Below, piece by piece: positions 43,444 to 51,612 of a DNA stretch of 64,000 bases. Every line of letters begins with the position of its first letter. Position 1 is the stretch's first letter. Both the position numbers and the translations under genes were made by a program. This stretch comes from an uncultured Collinsella sp. Lineage in GTDB: Bacteria; Actinomycetota; Coriobacteriia; Coriobacteriales; Coriobacteriaceae. The notes beneath the pieces are model-generated. The model saw only the letters and a list, made by a program, of their open reading frames with translations. It made no database searches and was not told where the DNA came from. The stretch is taken from NCBI GenBank assembly GCA_959019775.1, contig CAUEPS010000003.1:62001-126000 (forward strand), read 5' to 3'.

Positions 43444-43518
43444 ATGAAGGTACCACCAAAGGAAATTGCAGGTCAGATGCAAGAAATACTGCTAAATCGC
43501 TTTATCATAAGTAGCTAA
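43444..43518 (+). other. Short 24-codon frame ending inside the foldback repeat
   Basis: The frame MKVPPKEIAGQMQEILLNRF then IISS has an AGGTGG ribosome-binding site 7 bases upstream. Its ATG sits at the centre of a near-perfect inverted repeat (43432-43457) and its stop comes from the left arm of the 112-bp foldback element. It could be the 5' remnant of a gene cut by the element, or chance. No family recognised. Confidence 0.3.
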
Positions 43519-43620
43519 TTTGGGACGGGGCTTTTTTAGCTGCCCCCGCAGGCAATCGGCCAAAGAGCTCGCGACCTCAGCCGGGGTAGCTAAAAAAGCC
43601 CCGTCCCAAATTAGCTACTT
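43509..43620. repeat. 112-bp foldback element with 33-bp perfect inverted arms
   Basis: Arms 43509-43541 and 43588-43620 are exact inverse copies (outer end AAGTAGCTAATTTGGGACGG, inner end GGGCTTTTTTAGCT), then CCCC/GGGG adds inner pairing around a 35-40 base centre. It supplies the TAG stop of ppsR on one side and the TAA of the short frame on the other. It looks like a MITE or REP-type element, or a large convergent transcription block. No target duplication is obvious. Confidence 0.75.
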
Positions 43621-44490
43621 TTGTTGGGCGCGGCGGGCGGCACGGCGGGCTCTTGCCTCTTGAATCTCATCGAGGTGAGCGATGATCTCGGAGGCGCTCT
43701 CCTCGATTGCCTTGCCGTCGGTGCGCACCACAAAGCAACCCAGACGTTTCATGAGGGCACGAGCCTCCTCGAGCTCGCCGCGCACGCTCTCGGGCTCGGC
43801 ATAAGAGCCGGCGACGGCGCGGGCATAGTCGTCGCCCAGGCGGCTATCGCGAATCTCGGAAATCACATCGACGGTTGAAATCAGACCGAACAACCGCAAC
43901 GGATCGACCTCGTAAATCGACTTGGGCGGCTCCATACCGTGCGCCAACGGAACGTTGGCGACCTTGTAGCCCTGATAGGCCAAATACATCGACAGCGGCG
44001 TCTTGGACGTGCGGGATACACCCAGCAGCACGATATCGGCATCCGACAGATCATCGCAGCCGCGCCCGTCATCGTGCTCAACGAAATACTCCATAGCCTC
44101 GATACGATGGAAATAGCGATCGTCGGTCTTGTGAATCACACCCGCAACGCCCTTGGGAGGCACACCGATGAGCGACGACAGCACGGCAAGCGTCGGGCCG
44201 ATCAGGTCGACCGAGCGAATGTGCAGCATGCCCAAGTAGTCGAGCACGCGAGCACGAAGCGCCGGATCGACGATGGTATGGAACACGGCGATATCACGAT
44301 GGTCGGCATCGACTCGCGGGCCCACAAACGACTTGACCTGCTCCACCGAGGTCACCTTAGGCAGACGTAAAACACGAAAAGCCCCTTCATCAAATTGCCC
44401 GGACGCCGCAAGCACCACCTCACAAGCGGTATCACCGAGCGAGTCGGAGATAACGATAACGGTGGGACGAGCGGCGACCGGGCAATCCAT
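43615..44490 (-). CDS. ppsR: PPDK regulatory protein (ADP-dependent kinase / pyrophosphorylase)
   Basis: DUF299 proteins both phosphorylate and dephosphorylate a threonine next to the catalytic histidine of PPDK or PEP synthase. The 291-residue protein has VIVISDSLGDTACEVV at the start, VHKTDDRYFHRIEAMEYFV-like middle (VIHKTDDRYFHRIEAMEY), the P-loop-like GVSRTSKTPLSMYLA (about 154-168) and VPLAHGMEPPKSIYEVD. With ppdK next door, PPDK is the expected target. Its last codons and stop lie in the arm of the foldback element, and the Arg/Ala-rich tail may be altered by it. Confidence 0.94.
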   Translation of the reverse strand: MDCPVAARPTVIVISDSLGDTACEVVLAASGQFDEGAFRVLRLPKVTSVEQVKSFVGPRVDADHRDIAVFHTIVDPALRARVLDYLGMLHIRSVDLIGPTLAVLSSLIGVPPKGVAGVIHKTDDRYFHRIEAMEYFVEHDDGRGCDDLSDADIVLLGVSRTSKTPLSMYLAYQGYKVANVPLAHGMEPPKSIYEVDPLRLFGLISTVDVISEIRDSRLGDDYARAVAGSYAEPESVRGELEEARALMKRLGCFVVRTDGKAIEESASEIIAHLDEIQEARARRAARRAQQK

Positions 44491-44524
44491 GCGGGGCTCC
44501 TTTTGCGCTTATGCGCAGGCTAGC

Positions 44525-46621
44525 TTACTTTTTGCGGGCAAGCTCACCGATGTTGGCGATGCCGGAGAAAACGGCCTCGAAGCGGTTGAGCAGCTTAAGG
44601 CGATTATCGCGGAGCTGCTCGTCCTTGTCCATGACCATAACCTCGTCAAAGAAACGGTCGATGGGGGCACGCAGGGCGGCAAGGGCGGCAAATGCGGCCG
44701 GGTAATCCTCGGTAGCAAGGGCGGCATCGACGGCGGTCTGGGCGGCCTCGGAGGCGTCGGCAAGCGCAAGCTCGACCTCGCCCATCAGGGCGCGGTCGTA
44801 CTCCGCGCCCAGCTCGGGCTTGGAGATATGCGCCGCGCGGGCGTAGGCGGTTGCCAGGTTGTCGAAGGTCTCGGCGTCGTTCTTGCGGGCCTCGTCGAGG
44901 GCGGCGCAGCGGGCGAAGAAGACCGACGGGGCAATGATGTGCACCGCGGAAACGGCGGCAACGGTGTCGGCCGGGATCTTCTCGTCGCGGGCCATGCTCA
45001 CCAGGCGGCCATGGAAGAAGTCACGAACCTGCTGGGCGACCTCGGCGGCGTCGAACTCAATGCCCTGCTCGCTATAGAGCTCGAGCGCAAAGTCGATGAG
45101 CGACGTGGGGTCGATCGGCAGACGGTCGCGCAGGATGTTGATGATGCCGATGGCGGCACGACGCAGCGCGTACGGGTCGGAAGAGCCGGTCGGGGGCTCG
45201 CCGATGGCAAAGATGCCGGCAATGGTATCGAGCTTGTCGGCGCAGGCCACGATGCAGCCAGCGGTGCCCTCGGGCAGCTCGTCGCCAGCAAAGCGGGGAC
45301 GATAGTGATCACGGATAGCATGAGCAACCTCGTCGTTCTCCCCCATCGCGATGGCGTAGTAACCGCCCATCACGCCCTGCTGGCTCGTGAACTCGACGAC
45401 GGCGTTGGACACCAGGTCGGCCTTGCACAGGTGCGCGGCGCGGCCGGCATCGGCGGCCAAGTGGGCACCCAGGTGAGCCTCGCGGGCAATAGCGAGCGCG
45501 AGCTGCTCAATACGCTCGGACTTGGCGAGCACGCTACCGAGCTTCTCCTGGAAGGCGACCTTGGCCAGGCGCTCACGGAACTCGTCGAGGGAGATCTTCA
45601 GATCCTCCTCGTAGAAGAACTTGGCGTCATCCAGGCGGGCACGCACGACACGCTCGTTGCCGTCGATCACGCGCTCGGCATTCTCGGGCTTGCTGTTGGA
45701 GACGATCACGAACTCACGCGTCAGTTTGCCCTCGCCGTCATAAATCGGGAAGTAGCGCTGGTTGGTGAGCATGGACTCGCAGATGATCTCGTGCGGGACC
45801 TTGAGGAACTCCTCATCGAAGGTACCGACGAGCACCGTCGGCCACTCGCAGAGGTTGATGACCTCCTCAAAGACCTTCTTGGGCGTATCGACGTGGCAGC
45901 CGGGGCGCGCAGCCTCGACCTCGGCGATACCGGCAAGGATGGCCTCGCGACGCCGCTCGGCGGAGAGCACGCCGGCATCCTCGAGCACCTGCTCGTAAAC
46001 AGCGGGGCTGGCGACCACATGGTCACCGGGGCCAAGCACGCGATGGCCACGCGTGGTGTTGCCACTCGTCACGTCGGCAAACGACACGGGCACGACGTCC
46101 TCGCCCAGAAGGCAGCAGATCCAGCGGACCGGACGCACGAACGTGGCGTGCTCGTGGCCCCAGCGCTGAGAGCGGTAGTTGGGCCACTGCAGGCCGGCGA
46201 TGGTCTTCTCGCACAGGGCCGTCAGGATCGGGGTGGCCGGGGCGGAAGGAATGTTCTTCTCGGCAAAGACGTACTCGCGACCGTCGGTGTCCTCGCGACG
46301 GACCAGGTCCTCGGCAGCCACACCGCACTTGCGGGCGAAGCCCTGGGCGGCCTTGGTGGCGTTACCGTCAGCGTCGAAGGCGATGTTGGCCGCGGGGCCG
46401 CGCTTGACCTCGTGAACCTCATCGGTCGCGGTGGCGACGTCGGCAACGAGCGCAGCCAGGCGACGCGGGCTCGAGATCACGCGGACCTCGCCGTGGGCCA
46501 GACCGGCCTCATCGAGACCCTTGGCAATCATAGTGCCAAGCTGCTTGACGGCATTGTTCAGCGGTGCAGAGGGCATTTCCTCCGTACCGATCTCAAACAG
46601 GAAATCCTTAGCGTCTGCCAT
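44525..46621 (-). CDS. glyS: Glycyl-tRNA synthetase beta subunit
   Basis: Beta subunit of the alpha2beta2 glycyl-tRNA synthetase; binds tRNA and carries the HD-like and anticodon-binding parts. The 698-residue protein starts DFLFEIGTEEMPSAPLNNAV, has RSQRWGHEHATFVRPVRWI, RGHRVLGPGD, and the C-terminal helical domain ending VFSGIANIGELARKK. The ATG follows the glyQ stop by 3 bases. ppsR follows after 34 bases. Confidence 0.96.
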   Translation of the reverse strand: MADAKDFLFEIGTEEMPSAPLNNAVKQLGTMIAKGLDEAGLAHGEVRVISSPRRLAALVADVATATDEVHEVKRGPAANIAFDADGNATKAAQGFARKCGVAAEDLVRREDTDGREYVFAEKNIPSAPATPILTALCEKTIAGLQWPNYRSQRWGHEHATFVRPVRWICCLLGEDVVPVSFADVTSGNTTRGHRVLGPGDHVVASPAVYEQVLEDAGVLSAERRREAILAGIAEVEAARPGCHVDTPKKVFEEVINLCEWPTVLVGTFDEEFLKVPHEIICESMLTNQRYFPIYDGEGKLTREFVIVSNSKPENAERVIDGNERVVRARLDDAKFFYEEDLKISLDEFRERLAKVAFQEKLGSVLAKSERIEQLALAIAREAHLGAHLAADAGRAAHLCKADLVSNAVVEFTSQQGVMGGYYAIAMGENDEVAHAIRDHYRPRFAGDELPEGTAGCIVACADKLDTIAGIFAIGEPPTGSSDPYALRRAAIGIINILRDRLPIDPTSLIDFALELYSEQGIEFDAAEVAQQVRDFFHGRLVSMARDEKIPADTVAAVSAVHIIAPSVFFARCAALDEARKNDAETFDNLATAYARAAHISKPELGAEYDRALMGEVELALADASEAAQTAVDAALATEDYPAAFAALAALRAPIDRFFDEVMVMDKDEQLRDNRLKLLNRFEAVFSGIANIGELARKK

Positions 46622-46624
46622 GGC

Positions 46625-47536
46625 TTACGCCACCTCGCCTTCCTGATCGGCATTCTCGTTGATTCCGGCGACCTCGGCCATATAGGCCTCGCAGCACGCC
46701 TTGGCGACGGCGCGGACGCGCAGGATGTAGTTGGCACGCTCGACTGCGGACAGCGCACCGCGGGCATCGAGCAGGTTGAAGGCATGGCTGCACTTCATGA
46801 CGCAGTCATATGCCGGCAGCGGCAGCTTGCGCTCCAGGCAGGAGTGGCACTCGGCCTCGTAGTCGTCAAACTTCTGACGCATCATCTCGACGTTGGCGAC
46901 CTCAAAATTGTAAGCACTAAACTCGCGCTCGTTCTCCAGGAACACGTCGCCGTAGGTCATGGGCGTGCCGTCGGGCAGGTAGCTCCACACCAGGTCATAG
47001 ACCGAGTTGACGCCCTGGGCGTACATGGCGATACGCTCCAGGCCATAGGTGATCTCGACGGGCACGGGGTCGACTTCGATGCCGCCCACCTGCTGGAAGT
47101 ACGTAAACTGCGTGACCTCCATGCCGTTGAGCCAGACCTCCCAGCCAAGGCCCCAGGCGCCGAGCGTCGGGCTCTCCCAGTCGTCCTCGACAAAGCGGAC
47201 GTCATGGTCATTGGGGTCCAGGCCAATGGCGGCCAGCGAACCCAGGTAGAGCTCCTGGGCGTTGACCGGCGAGGGCTTGATGAGCACCTGGAACTGATAG
47301 TAGTGCTGCATGCGGTTGGGGTTCTCGCCGTAGCGGCCGTCGGCGGGACGGCGGCAGGGCTGCGCATAGCAGGTGCGCCACTCGGCGGGACCGAGCGAGC
47401 GCAGCGTGGTCGCGGTATGGAAGGTACCGGCACCGACCTCGGAGTCATAGGGCTGCATAATGACGCAGCCCTGCTCGCCCCAGTACTGCTGGAGGCGCAG
47501 GATGATGTCTTGGAAGGAAAGCGATGAAGCGTTCAT
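46625..47536 (-). CDS. glyQ: Glycyl-tRNA synthetase alpha subunit
   Basis: Catalytic alpha subunit with the class II active site. The 303-residue protein has the highly conserved QQYWGEQGCVIMQPYDSEVG, AGTFHTATTLRSLGPAEWRT, AQPCRRPADGRYGENPNRMQ and LGWEVWLNGMEVTQFTYFQQ. Start ATG at 47536. A TATAGT -10 box about 50 bases upstream on the minus strand suggests this starts a glyQ-glyS-ppsR unit. Confidence 0.97.
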   Translation of the reverse strand: MNASSLSFQDIILRLQQYWGEQGCVIMQPYDSEVGAGTFHTATTLRSLGPAEWRTCYAQPCRRPADGRYGENPNRMQHYYQFQVLIKPSPVNAQELYLGSLAAIGLDPNDHDVRFVEDDWESPTLGAWGLGWEVWLNGMEVTQFTYFQQVGGIEVDPVPVEITYGLERIAMYAQGVNSVYDLVWSYLPDGTPMTYGDVFLENEREFSAYNFEVANVEMMRQKFDDYEAECHSCLERKLPLPAYDCVMKCSHAFNLLDARGALSAVERANYILRVRAVAKACCEAYMAEVAGINENADQEGEVA

Positions 47537-47582
47537 GCCTCTAATATCCCCTCGTCGAAACGATTACACGGTTAGGTACTGT

Positions 47583-47588
47583 ACTATA
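47583..47588 (-). promoter_or_regulatory. Candidate -10 box for glyQ
   Basis: TATAGT on the minus strand between the lepB stop and the glyQ ATG; no clear -35. Confidence 0.4.
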
Positions 47589-47595
47589 GCGGTTT

Positions 47596-48159
47596 TTAAT
47601 CGATAGCGCCGATACGGTTGAGCGGCCAGTAGCGCACAAGCGCCACGGCGATCAAGTCGGAGCGGTCGACCGGGCCAAAGTAGCGGGAGTCAGCAGAGTT
47701 CTCGCGGTTGTCGCCCATCACCCACACACAGTCGTCAGGGACGGTGTAGGGATAGCTCACCTGAGCGCCGGGAGCTTGGACCGAAAGCGGCCAGCTCATG
47801 CCAGTCGTATAGTCCTCGTCGAGCGCCTGGTCATCGACGATGATCTTGCCGTCCTGCAAGTCGACCGTCTGGCCGGCCGTGGCAATAACACGCTTGACGA
47901 GAACATCGTGCTCGGAGGTGCCATCGGGGTTGTGGAACACCACGATATCGCCCTGCTTGACGGGCTGCCCAAGCTCGAGGCTCACCTTTTGCGCCAGGAT
48001 CTGGTCGCCGATTTCGATCGTGGACTCCATGGAACCGGTAGGCACCACAAAGGGCTCGACCACAAACGCGCGAATCACGAAGGTGGCGATGAGTGCAATC
48101 GCAACGATTACGATCCACTCAAAGGCGCCCCTCAGGGCAGAATGCTGCGATGGAACCAT
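47596..48159 (-). CDS. lepB: Signal peptidase I
   Basis: Removes signal peptides on the outer face of the membrane. The 187-residue protein has one N-terminal membrane helix (FEWIVIVAIALIATFVIRAF), the catalytic serine in VPTGSMESTIEIGD (about S44), the catalytic lysine in DVLVKRVIATAGQTV (about K87) and the GDNRENSADSR box. The ATG at 48159 lies 2 bases after the trmD stop; the longer frame reads back through trmD. Last gene of the rpsP operon. Confidence 0.95.
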   Translation of the reverse strand: MVPSQHSALRGAFEWIVIVAIALIATFVIRAFVVEPFVVPTGSMESTIEIGDQILAQKVSLELGQPVKQGDIVVFHNPDGTSEHDVLVKRVIATAGQTVDLQDGKIIVDDQALDEDYTTGMSWPLSVQAPGAQVSYPYTVPDDCVWVMGDNRENSADSRYFGPVDRSDLIAVALVRYWPLNRIGAID

Positions 48160-48161
48160 TC

Positions 48162-48920
48162 TCACTCCTCGCTCTGCGAATACGAAGCGTCCAGGATCTC
48201 CTGCGCGTACGCGCGCTCCTCGGGCGTGAGCCGCGCCGTCTCGATCAGGTCGGGACGCCAGCGGCAGGTGCGCTCGATGGCGTTCTTGCGACGCCAAGCG
48301 TCAACTTTGGCGTGATCGCCACTCACGAGCACCGGCGGCACGCCCTCGCCGTTGAACTCGGCGGGGCGGGTGTACTGCGCGTACTCGAGCAGGCCACCGT
48401 CTTCGGCGGTCGAGAAGGACTCGTCCACGTTGCTCATCTCGTCACCCAAGGCTCCGGGGATGAGACGTACGACGGCATCGGCAACGACCATAGCGGGCAG
48501 TTCGCCGCCCGTGAGCACGTAGTCACCGATCGACAGACGCTCATCGGCATACGCATATGCGCGCTCGTCGACGCCCTCGTAACGGCTGCACACAAACAGC
48601 AGGCGCTCACTTTTGAGCAGGCGCTCGGCCACATGCTGCGTAAAGGGCTCGCCGCAGGGGGTGAAGAACACCACGGTGGGCTTGGGACCCTCGGAGCTGA
48701 TGGCCTCGATTGCCTCGGCAATGGGCTCGACCTTCATGAGCATGCCCTGCCCGCCGCCATACGGCTCGTCATCGACAGTGCGATGGCGGTCATGCGTCCA
48801 GTCGCGCAGGTTATACGCCTTAAAATCAAAAAGGCCGGCCTTGCGGGCGCGGCCCAAGATCGACGTGGACATGACGGGCTCAAACATCTCGGGAAAGACC
48901 GAAAGGGTCTCGATCAGCAT
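48162..48920 (-). CDS. trmD: tRNA (guanine-37-N1)-methyltransferase
   Basis: Methylates G37 to prevent frameshifting. The 252-residue knotted methyltransferase has LSVFPEMFEPVMSTSILGRA, DWTHDRHRTVDDEPYGGGQG, the knot segment SIGDYVLTGGELPAMVVADA and RLIPGALG. ATG at 48920. Order rpsP-khpA-rimM-trmD is standard, but rplS, which usually follows, is about 11 kb away and lepB takes its place. Confidence 0.96.
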   Translation of the reverse strand: MLIETLSVFPEMFEPVMSTSILGRARKAGLFDFKAYNLRDWTHDRHRTVDDEPYGGGQGMLMKVEPIAEAIEAISSEGPKPTVVFFTPCGEPFTQHVAERLLKSERLLFVCSRYEGVDERAYAYADERLSIGDYVLTGGELPAMVVADAVVRLIPGALGDEMSNVDESFSTAEDGGLLEYAQYTRPAEFNGEGVPPVLVSGDHAKVDAWRRKNAIERTCRWRPDLIETARLTPEERAYAQEILDASYSQSEE

Positions 48921-48930
48921 GCTGTCCTCC

Positions 48931-49452
48931 CTACTTGTCCATATCGATCAAGCCGTCCATAACGTGAACGGAAATTGTTCCCGTGTCGGGAAGATCGAGC
49001 ACAACCTGCTCGATCACGGGAATCAGCACCTCGCCGTACCGATCACCCTCGACAACCCAAACATCGTTGGCGGGCGTCGACATGATCTCGACAATCGTGC
49101 CGAGCGAACCAAAGCGCTCGTCGGTCACCTCGCGACCCATAAGGTCGGTATAGGCGGCGTCGAGCGAATCGAGCTCAAAGTCGTCACGATTGGCCAGCAC
49201 GTAGCATCCGGTGATGCCCTCGGCAGCCGTCAAATCGTCAATGCCCTCAAACGAGACCAGATCGCCATCGCCCGTATCGGTGACGGATACGACCGTGCAA
49301 AAACGGTCGCGCTTGAGCGCCGGCGGCGTCAAGGCGACACGCATACCCGGCTCCAATACAGAAGGAAGCCCCCGCAGCGGCTGCGCGAGGACCTCCCCCT
49401 TCCTTCCGTGCGGCTTGACCACACGGGCGATGTTTTTGTACTGGGACCTCAA
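48931..49452 (-). CDS. rimM: 16S rRNA processing protein RimM
   Basis: RimM helps assemble the 30S head with S19. The 173-residue protein has an N-terminal RimM domain (IARVVKPHGRKGEVLAQPLR) and a C-terminal PRC-barrel domain (LMGREVTDERFGSLGTIVEI then DRYGEVLIPVIEQVVLDLP). The start is placed at TTG 49452, four bases after the khpA stop, with only a weak AGGA; no better start precedes the conserved block. Confidence 0.92.
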   Translation of the reverse strand: MRSQYKNIARVVKPHGRKGEVLAQPLRGLPSVLEPGMRVALTPPALKRDRFCTVVSVTDTGDGDLVSFEGIDDLTAAEGITGCYVLANRDDFELDSLDAAYTDLMGREVTDERFGSLGTIVEIMSTPANDVWVVEGDRYGEVLIPVIEQVVLDLPDTGTISVHVMDGLIDMDK

Positions 49453-49456
49453 GGTC

Positions 49457-49741
49457 CTAGCCCAGAACCTCTACCTCGACAGCAGTGTCGAGGCGAGCGG
49501 CCAGTGCACGGGCGAGCGTGCGAATGGCCTTAATGGTACGGCCACGACGGCCGATGACCTTAGCGACGTCATCTTCGGCAACCGAAACCTCAATCGTGGA
49601 GGCGTCGTCACCATCGATGACCTCAAGGCTCACGGAATCCGGGTCGTCGACGATCTGAACAACGAGATATTCGACGAGATCAGCGATGCGATCTGAGAGC
49701 ATTGCCTCACCCTCGAGCTGTGCAGCGTCAACCTCAGGCAC
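49457..49741 (-). CDS. khpA: KH-domain RNA-binding protein KhpA
   Basis: KhpA pairs with KhpB/Jag and binds RNA affecting cell division or elongation in Gram-positive bacteria. The 94-residue protein has LVEYLVVQIVDDPDSVSLEV and the KH GxxG loop in VIGRRGRTIKAIRTLARAL. The GTG start at 49741 has GAGGAG at good spacing; an internal ATG 13 codons later would give the typical 80-residue form and cannot be excluded. Confidence 0.93.
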   Translation of the reverse strand: MPEVDAAQLEGEAMLSDRIADLVEYLVVQIVDDPDSVSLEVIDGDDASTIEVSVAEDDVAKVIGRRGRTIKAIRTLARALAARLDTAVEVEVLG

Positions 49742-49744
49742 GAT

Positions 49745-50086
49745 TTACTCCTCGGCGCCCTCAGCGGCCTCAGCGGCAGCCTTAGCGGCCTCGGCCTCTT
49801 TGGCGAGCTGCTTCTTGGACTTCTTGACGACGGTCTCGGTCTTCTCGCCCTCGTTGGCGGCCTTGACCAGAGCGGCGACGGCGTCGGTGAGCTGAGCGCC
49901 CTTGGACTGCCAGTCAGCAATCTTCTCGAGGTCGAGGTTGATGGTCTTGGGGGCGGTCATCGGGTTGTAGCGGCCAACCTCCTCGATGATACGACCGTCA
50001 CGCGGGGCGCGGGAATCGGCGACGACGACACGGTAGTACGGACGCTTCTTAGCGCCGTGACGAGCAAGGCGAATCTTGACTGCCAA
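49745..50086 (-). CDS. rpsP: 30S ribosomal protein S16
   Basis: S16 is an early-binding small-subunit protein. The 113-residue product opens AVKIRLARHGAKKRPYYRVV, has DGRIIEEVGRYNP and LTDAVAALVKAA, then an Ala/Glu/Lys-rich tail of about 30 residues beyond the usual 80-90. The start is TTG at 50086 with GGAGGAG six bases upstream; the 12 extra upstream codons are ignored. A clear promoter lies about 130 bases upstream. Confidence 0.95.
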   Translation of the reverse strand: MAVKIRLARHGAKKRPYYRVVVADSRAPRDGRIIEEVGRYNPMTAPKTINLDLEKIADWQSKGAQLTDAVAALVKAANEGEKTETVVKKSKKQLAKEAEAAKAAAEAAEGAEE

Positions 50087-50215
50087 AGGAAACTCCTCCA
50101 ACCAAGCAGCTTTAGGCTGCAACTACAAACAAACAGTTGAACATAATACGCCATCGACGCGGGCAGGTGAAGTCCGTGAGACCAACTTCTTCGGTGTAGT
50201 CGAGGGCAAATCCAT

Positions 50216-50243
50216 ATCTTAGACAAGAATTCGCGATTTGCAA
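50216..50243 (-). promoter_or_regulatory. rpsP operon promoter
   Basis: Minus strand TTGCAA, 16 bases, TAAGAT. The inferred leader is about 120 bases, without a recognisable hairpin-terminator. Confidence 0.65.
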
Positions 50244-50275
50244 GCACATCCACGCACCCCACATGAGCTGCGCGG

Positions 50276-50281
50276 TATACT
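50276..50281 (+). promoter_or_regulatory. dinB -10 box, probably leaderless transcript
   Basis: TATACT ends six bases before the dinB ATG, and there is no Shine-Dalgarno sequence. No GAAC-N4-GTTC LexA site was found nearby. Confidence 0.5.
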
Positions 50282-50287
50282 CATGAC

Positions 50288-51541
50288 ATGGAAAGACGCG
50301 AACATACATACGGTTATGAGGATGCTGCGGGCGTCACGCCGCCGCCCTGGACGGGTCCGGCGGTGGGCCTGATGGATCTCGATGCATTTTTTGCGAGCGT
50401 GGAGATGCTCGATCATCCCGAATGGCGCGGAAAGCCGCTCATCGTGGGCGGAGACGCCGAGTCACGCGGCGTCGTGTCCACGTGTTCGTACGAGGCTCGT
50501 CGCTTTGGCGTGCATTCTGCCATGGCCTCGGCCGAGGCGCGGCGCCTGTGCCCGCAGGCCATTTGGACGCACGGACACTTTGATCGCTACCGTGAGGTGA
50601 GCGCGCAGGTCATGGCGATTCTCGCCGATGAGACACCGCGCGTGGAGCGCGTGTCCATCGACGAGGCCTTTATCGATATTACGCCGGGCCGGTTTGCGCC
50701 CGAGGATCCGCTACTGGTAGCACGGCGCATGAGCGACCGCGTTGCGGCGCTGGGGGTGACGTGTTCCATCGGCGTCGGCTGCAACAAGACCGTGGCCAAA
50801 ATCGCAAGCGAGCGCGACAAGCCGTTTGGTCTGACCATTGTGCGCCCCGGTACGGAACAGCGCTTTTTGGCTGCGCTGCCGGTATCTGCCATGAGCGGAA
50901 TCGGGCGTTCGGCCGAGGAGCGACTGCGTCGCATGCGCATCTATACACTCGGCGAGCTTTCACGCGCGCCAGAGTCCACCCTGGCTGCAATTTTTGGCGT
51001 GAATGGCGAGCGCATGCGTCAGCGTGCTTTGGGGCTCGAAGTATCCGAGGTCACCGGCCTGGATGACGAACGTGAAGTTAAATCGGTGAGCAATGAGCGC
51101 ACCTTTGCGAAGGATTTGACTGAGCGTGGGGATATCGAGGCGGCGATTGCGCTGCTGGGAGAGTCAGTGGGACGCCGTCTGCGCCGTCAGGGGCTGACGG
51201 GTGCCACGGTAACGCTCAAGCTTAAGTATTCGTATGGCAGCGGGCGCACGGCGCAGCGCCGGCTGCCCCATCCGACCGACGATGAGAACATCTTCGTGGC
51301 GGTTGCACTCGAACTGCTCGACAACATCTGGCAGGAAGGCATGCATGTTCGCTTGGCAGGCATCGGCATGAGCGACTTCAACCACCAAGGCGGTATCCAA
51401 ACTGACCTGTTCTGCGAGATTGATGACCGCGGAGCCCAATCCAGCGACCGCCGCGACCTCTCCGTCGCCATCGACGCCGTCCGAGACAAATTCGGCGACA
51501 CCGCCCTATCCTTCGGCCGCCAATCCCGCTTCAACGATTAA
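50288..51541 (+). CDS. dinB: DNA polymerase IV (Y family)
   Basis: Error-prone translesion polymerase. The 417-residue protein has the catalytic LMDLDAFFASVE (D30, D32), CSYEARRFGVHSAM, SIDEAFIDIT (about 126-135), GVGCNKTVAKIASERDKPFG, a helix-hairpin-helix thumb and a little-finger domain. Its C-terminal end GGIQTDLF resembles a clamp-binding motif. It is transcribed alone, divergent from rpsP, probably without a leader. Confidence 0.95.
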   Translation: MERREHTYGYEDAAGVTPPPWTGPAVGLMDLDAFFASVEMLDHPEWRGKPLIVGGDAESRGVVSTCSYEARRFGVHSAMASAEARRLCPQAIWTHGHFDRYREVSAQVMAILADETPRVERVSIDEAFIDITPGRFAPEDPLLVARRMSDRVAALGVTCSIGVGCNKTVAKIASERDKPFGLTIVRPGTEQRFLAALPVSAMSGIGRSAEERLRRMRIYTLGELSRAPESTLAAIFGVNGERMRQRALGLEVSEVTGLDDEREVKSVSNERTFAKDLTERGDIEAAIALLGESVGRRLRRQGLTGATVTLKLKYSYGSGRTAQRRLPHPTDDENIFVAVALELLDNIWQEGMHVRLAGIGMSDFNHQGGIQTDLFCEIDDRGAQSSDRRDLSVAIDAVRDKFGDTALSFGRQSRFND

Positions 51542-51552
51542 CCGCCTTTGGG

Positions 51553-51595
51553 CAAAAAGAAAGCCGGGCAGCTGCAGGTAGTGCAACTGCCCGGC
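51553..51595 (-). terminator. Terminator between rsfS and dinB
   Basis: GCCGGGCAG and its inverse pair around a partly paired loop; on the minus strand TTTCTTTTT follows. It may also stop dinB transcripts in the other direction, though without a T-run. Confidence 0.82.
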
Positions 51596-51612
51596 GAACG
51601 GTAAAGGGTAGT

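Noticed and set aside
44273..47527. 1084-codon plus-strand frame opposite glyS, glyQ and ppsR
   Set aside because: Runs across several real genes on the other strand and has shadow-type composition.
50290..50315. LexA-type operator at dinB (GAAC ... GGTT)
   Set aside because: Spacing is eight bases instead of four and the second half does not match GTTC.
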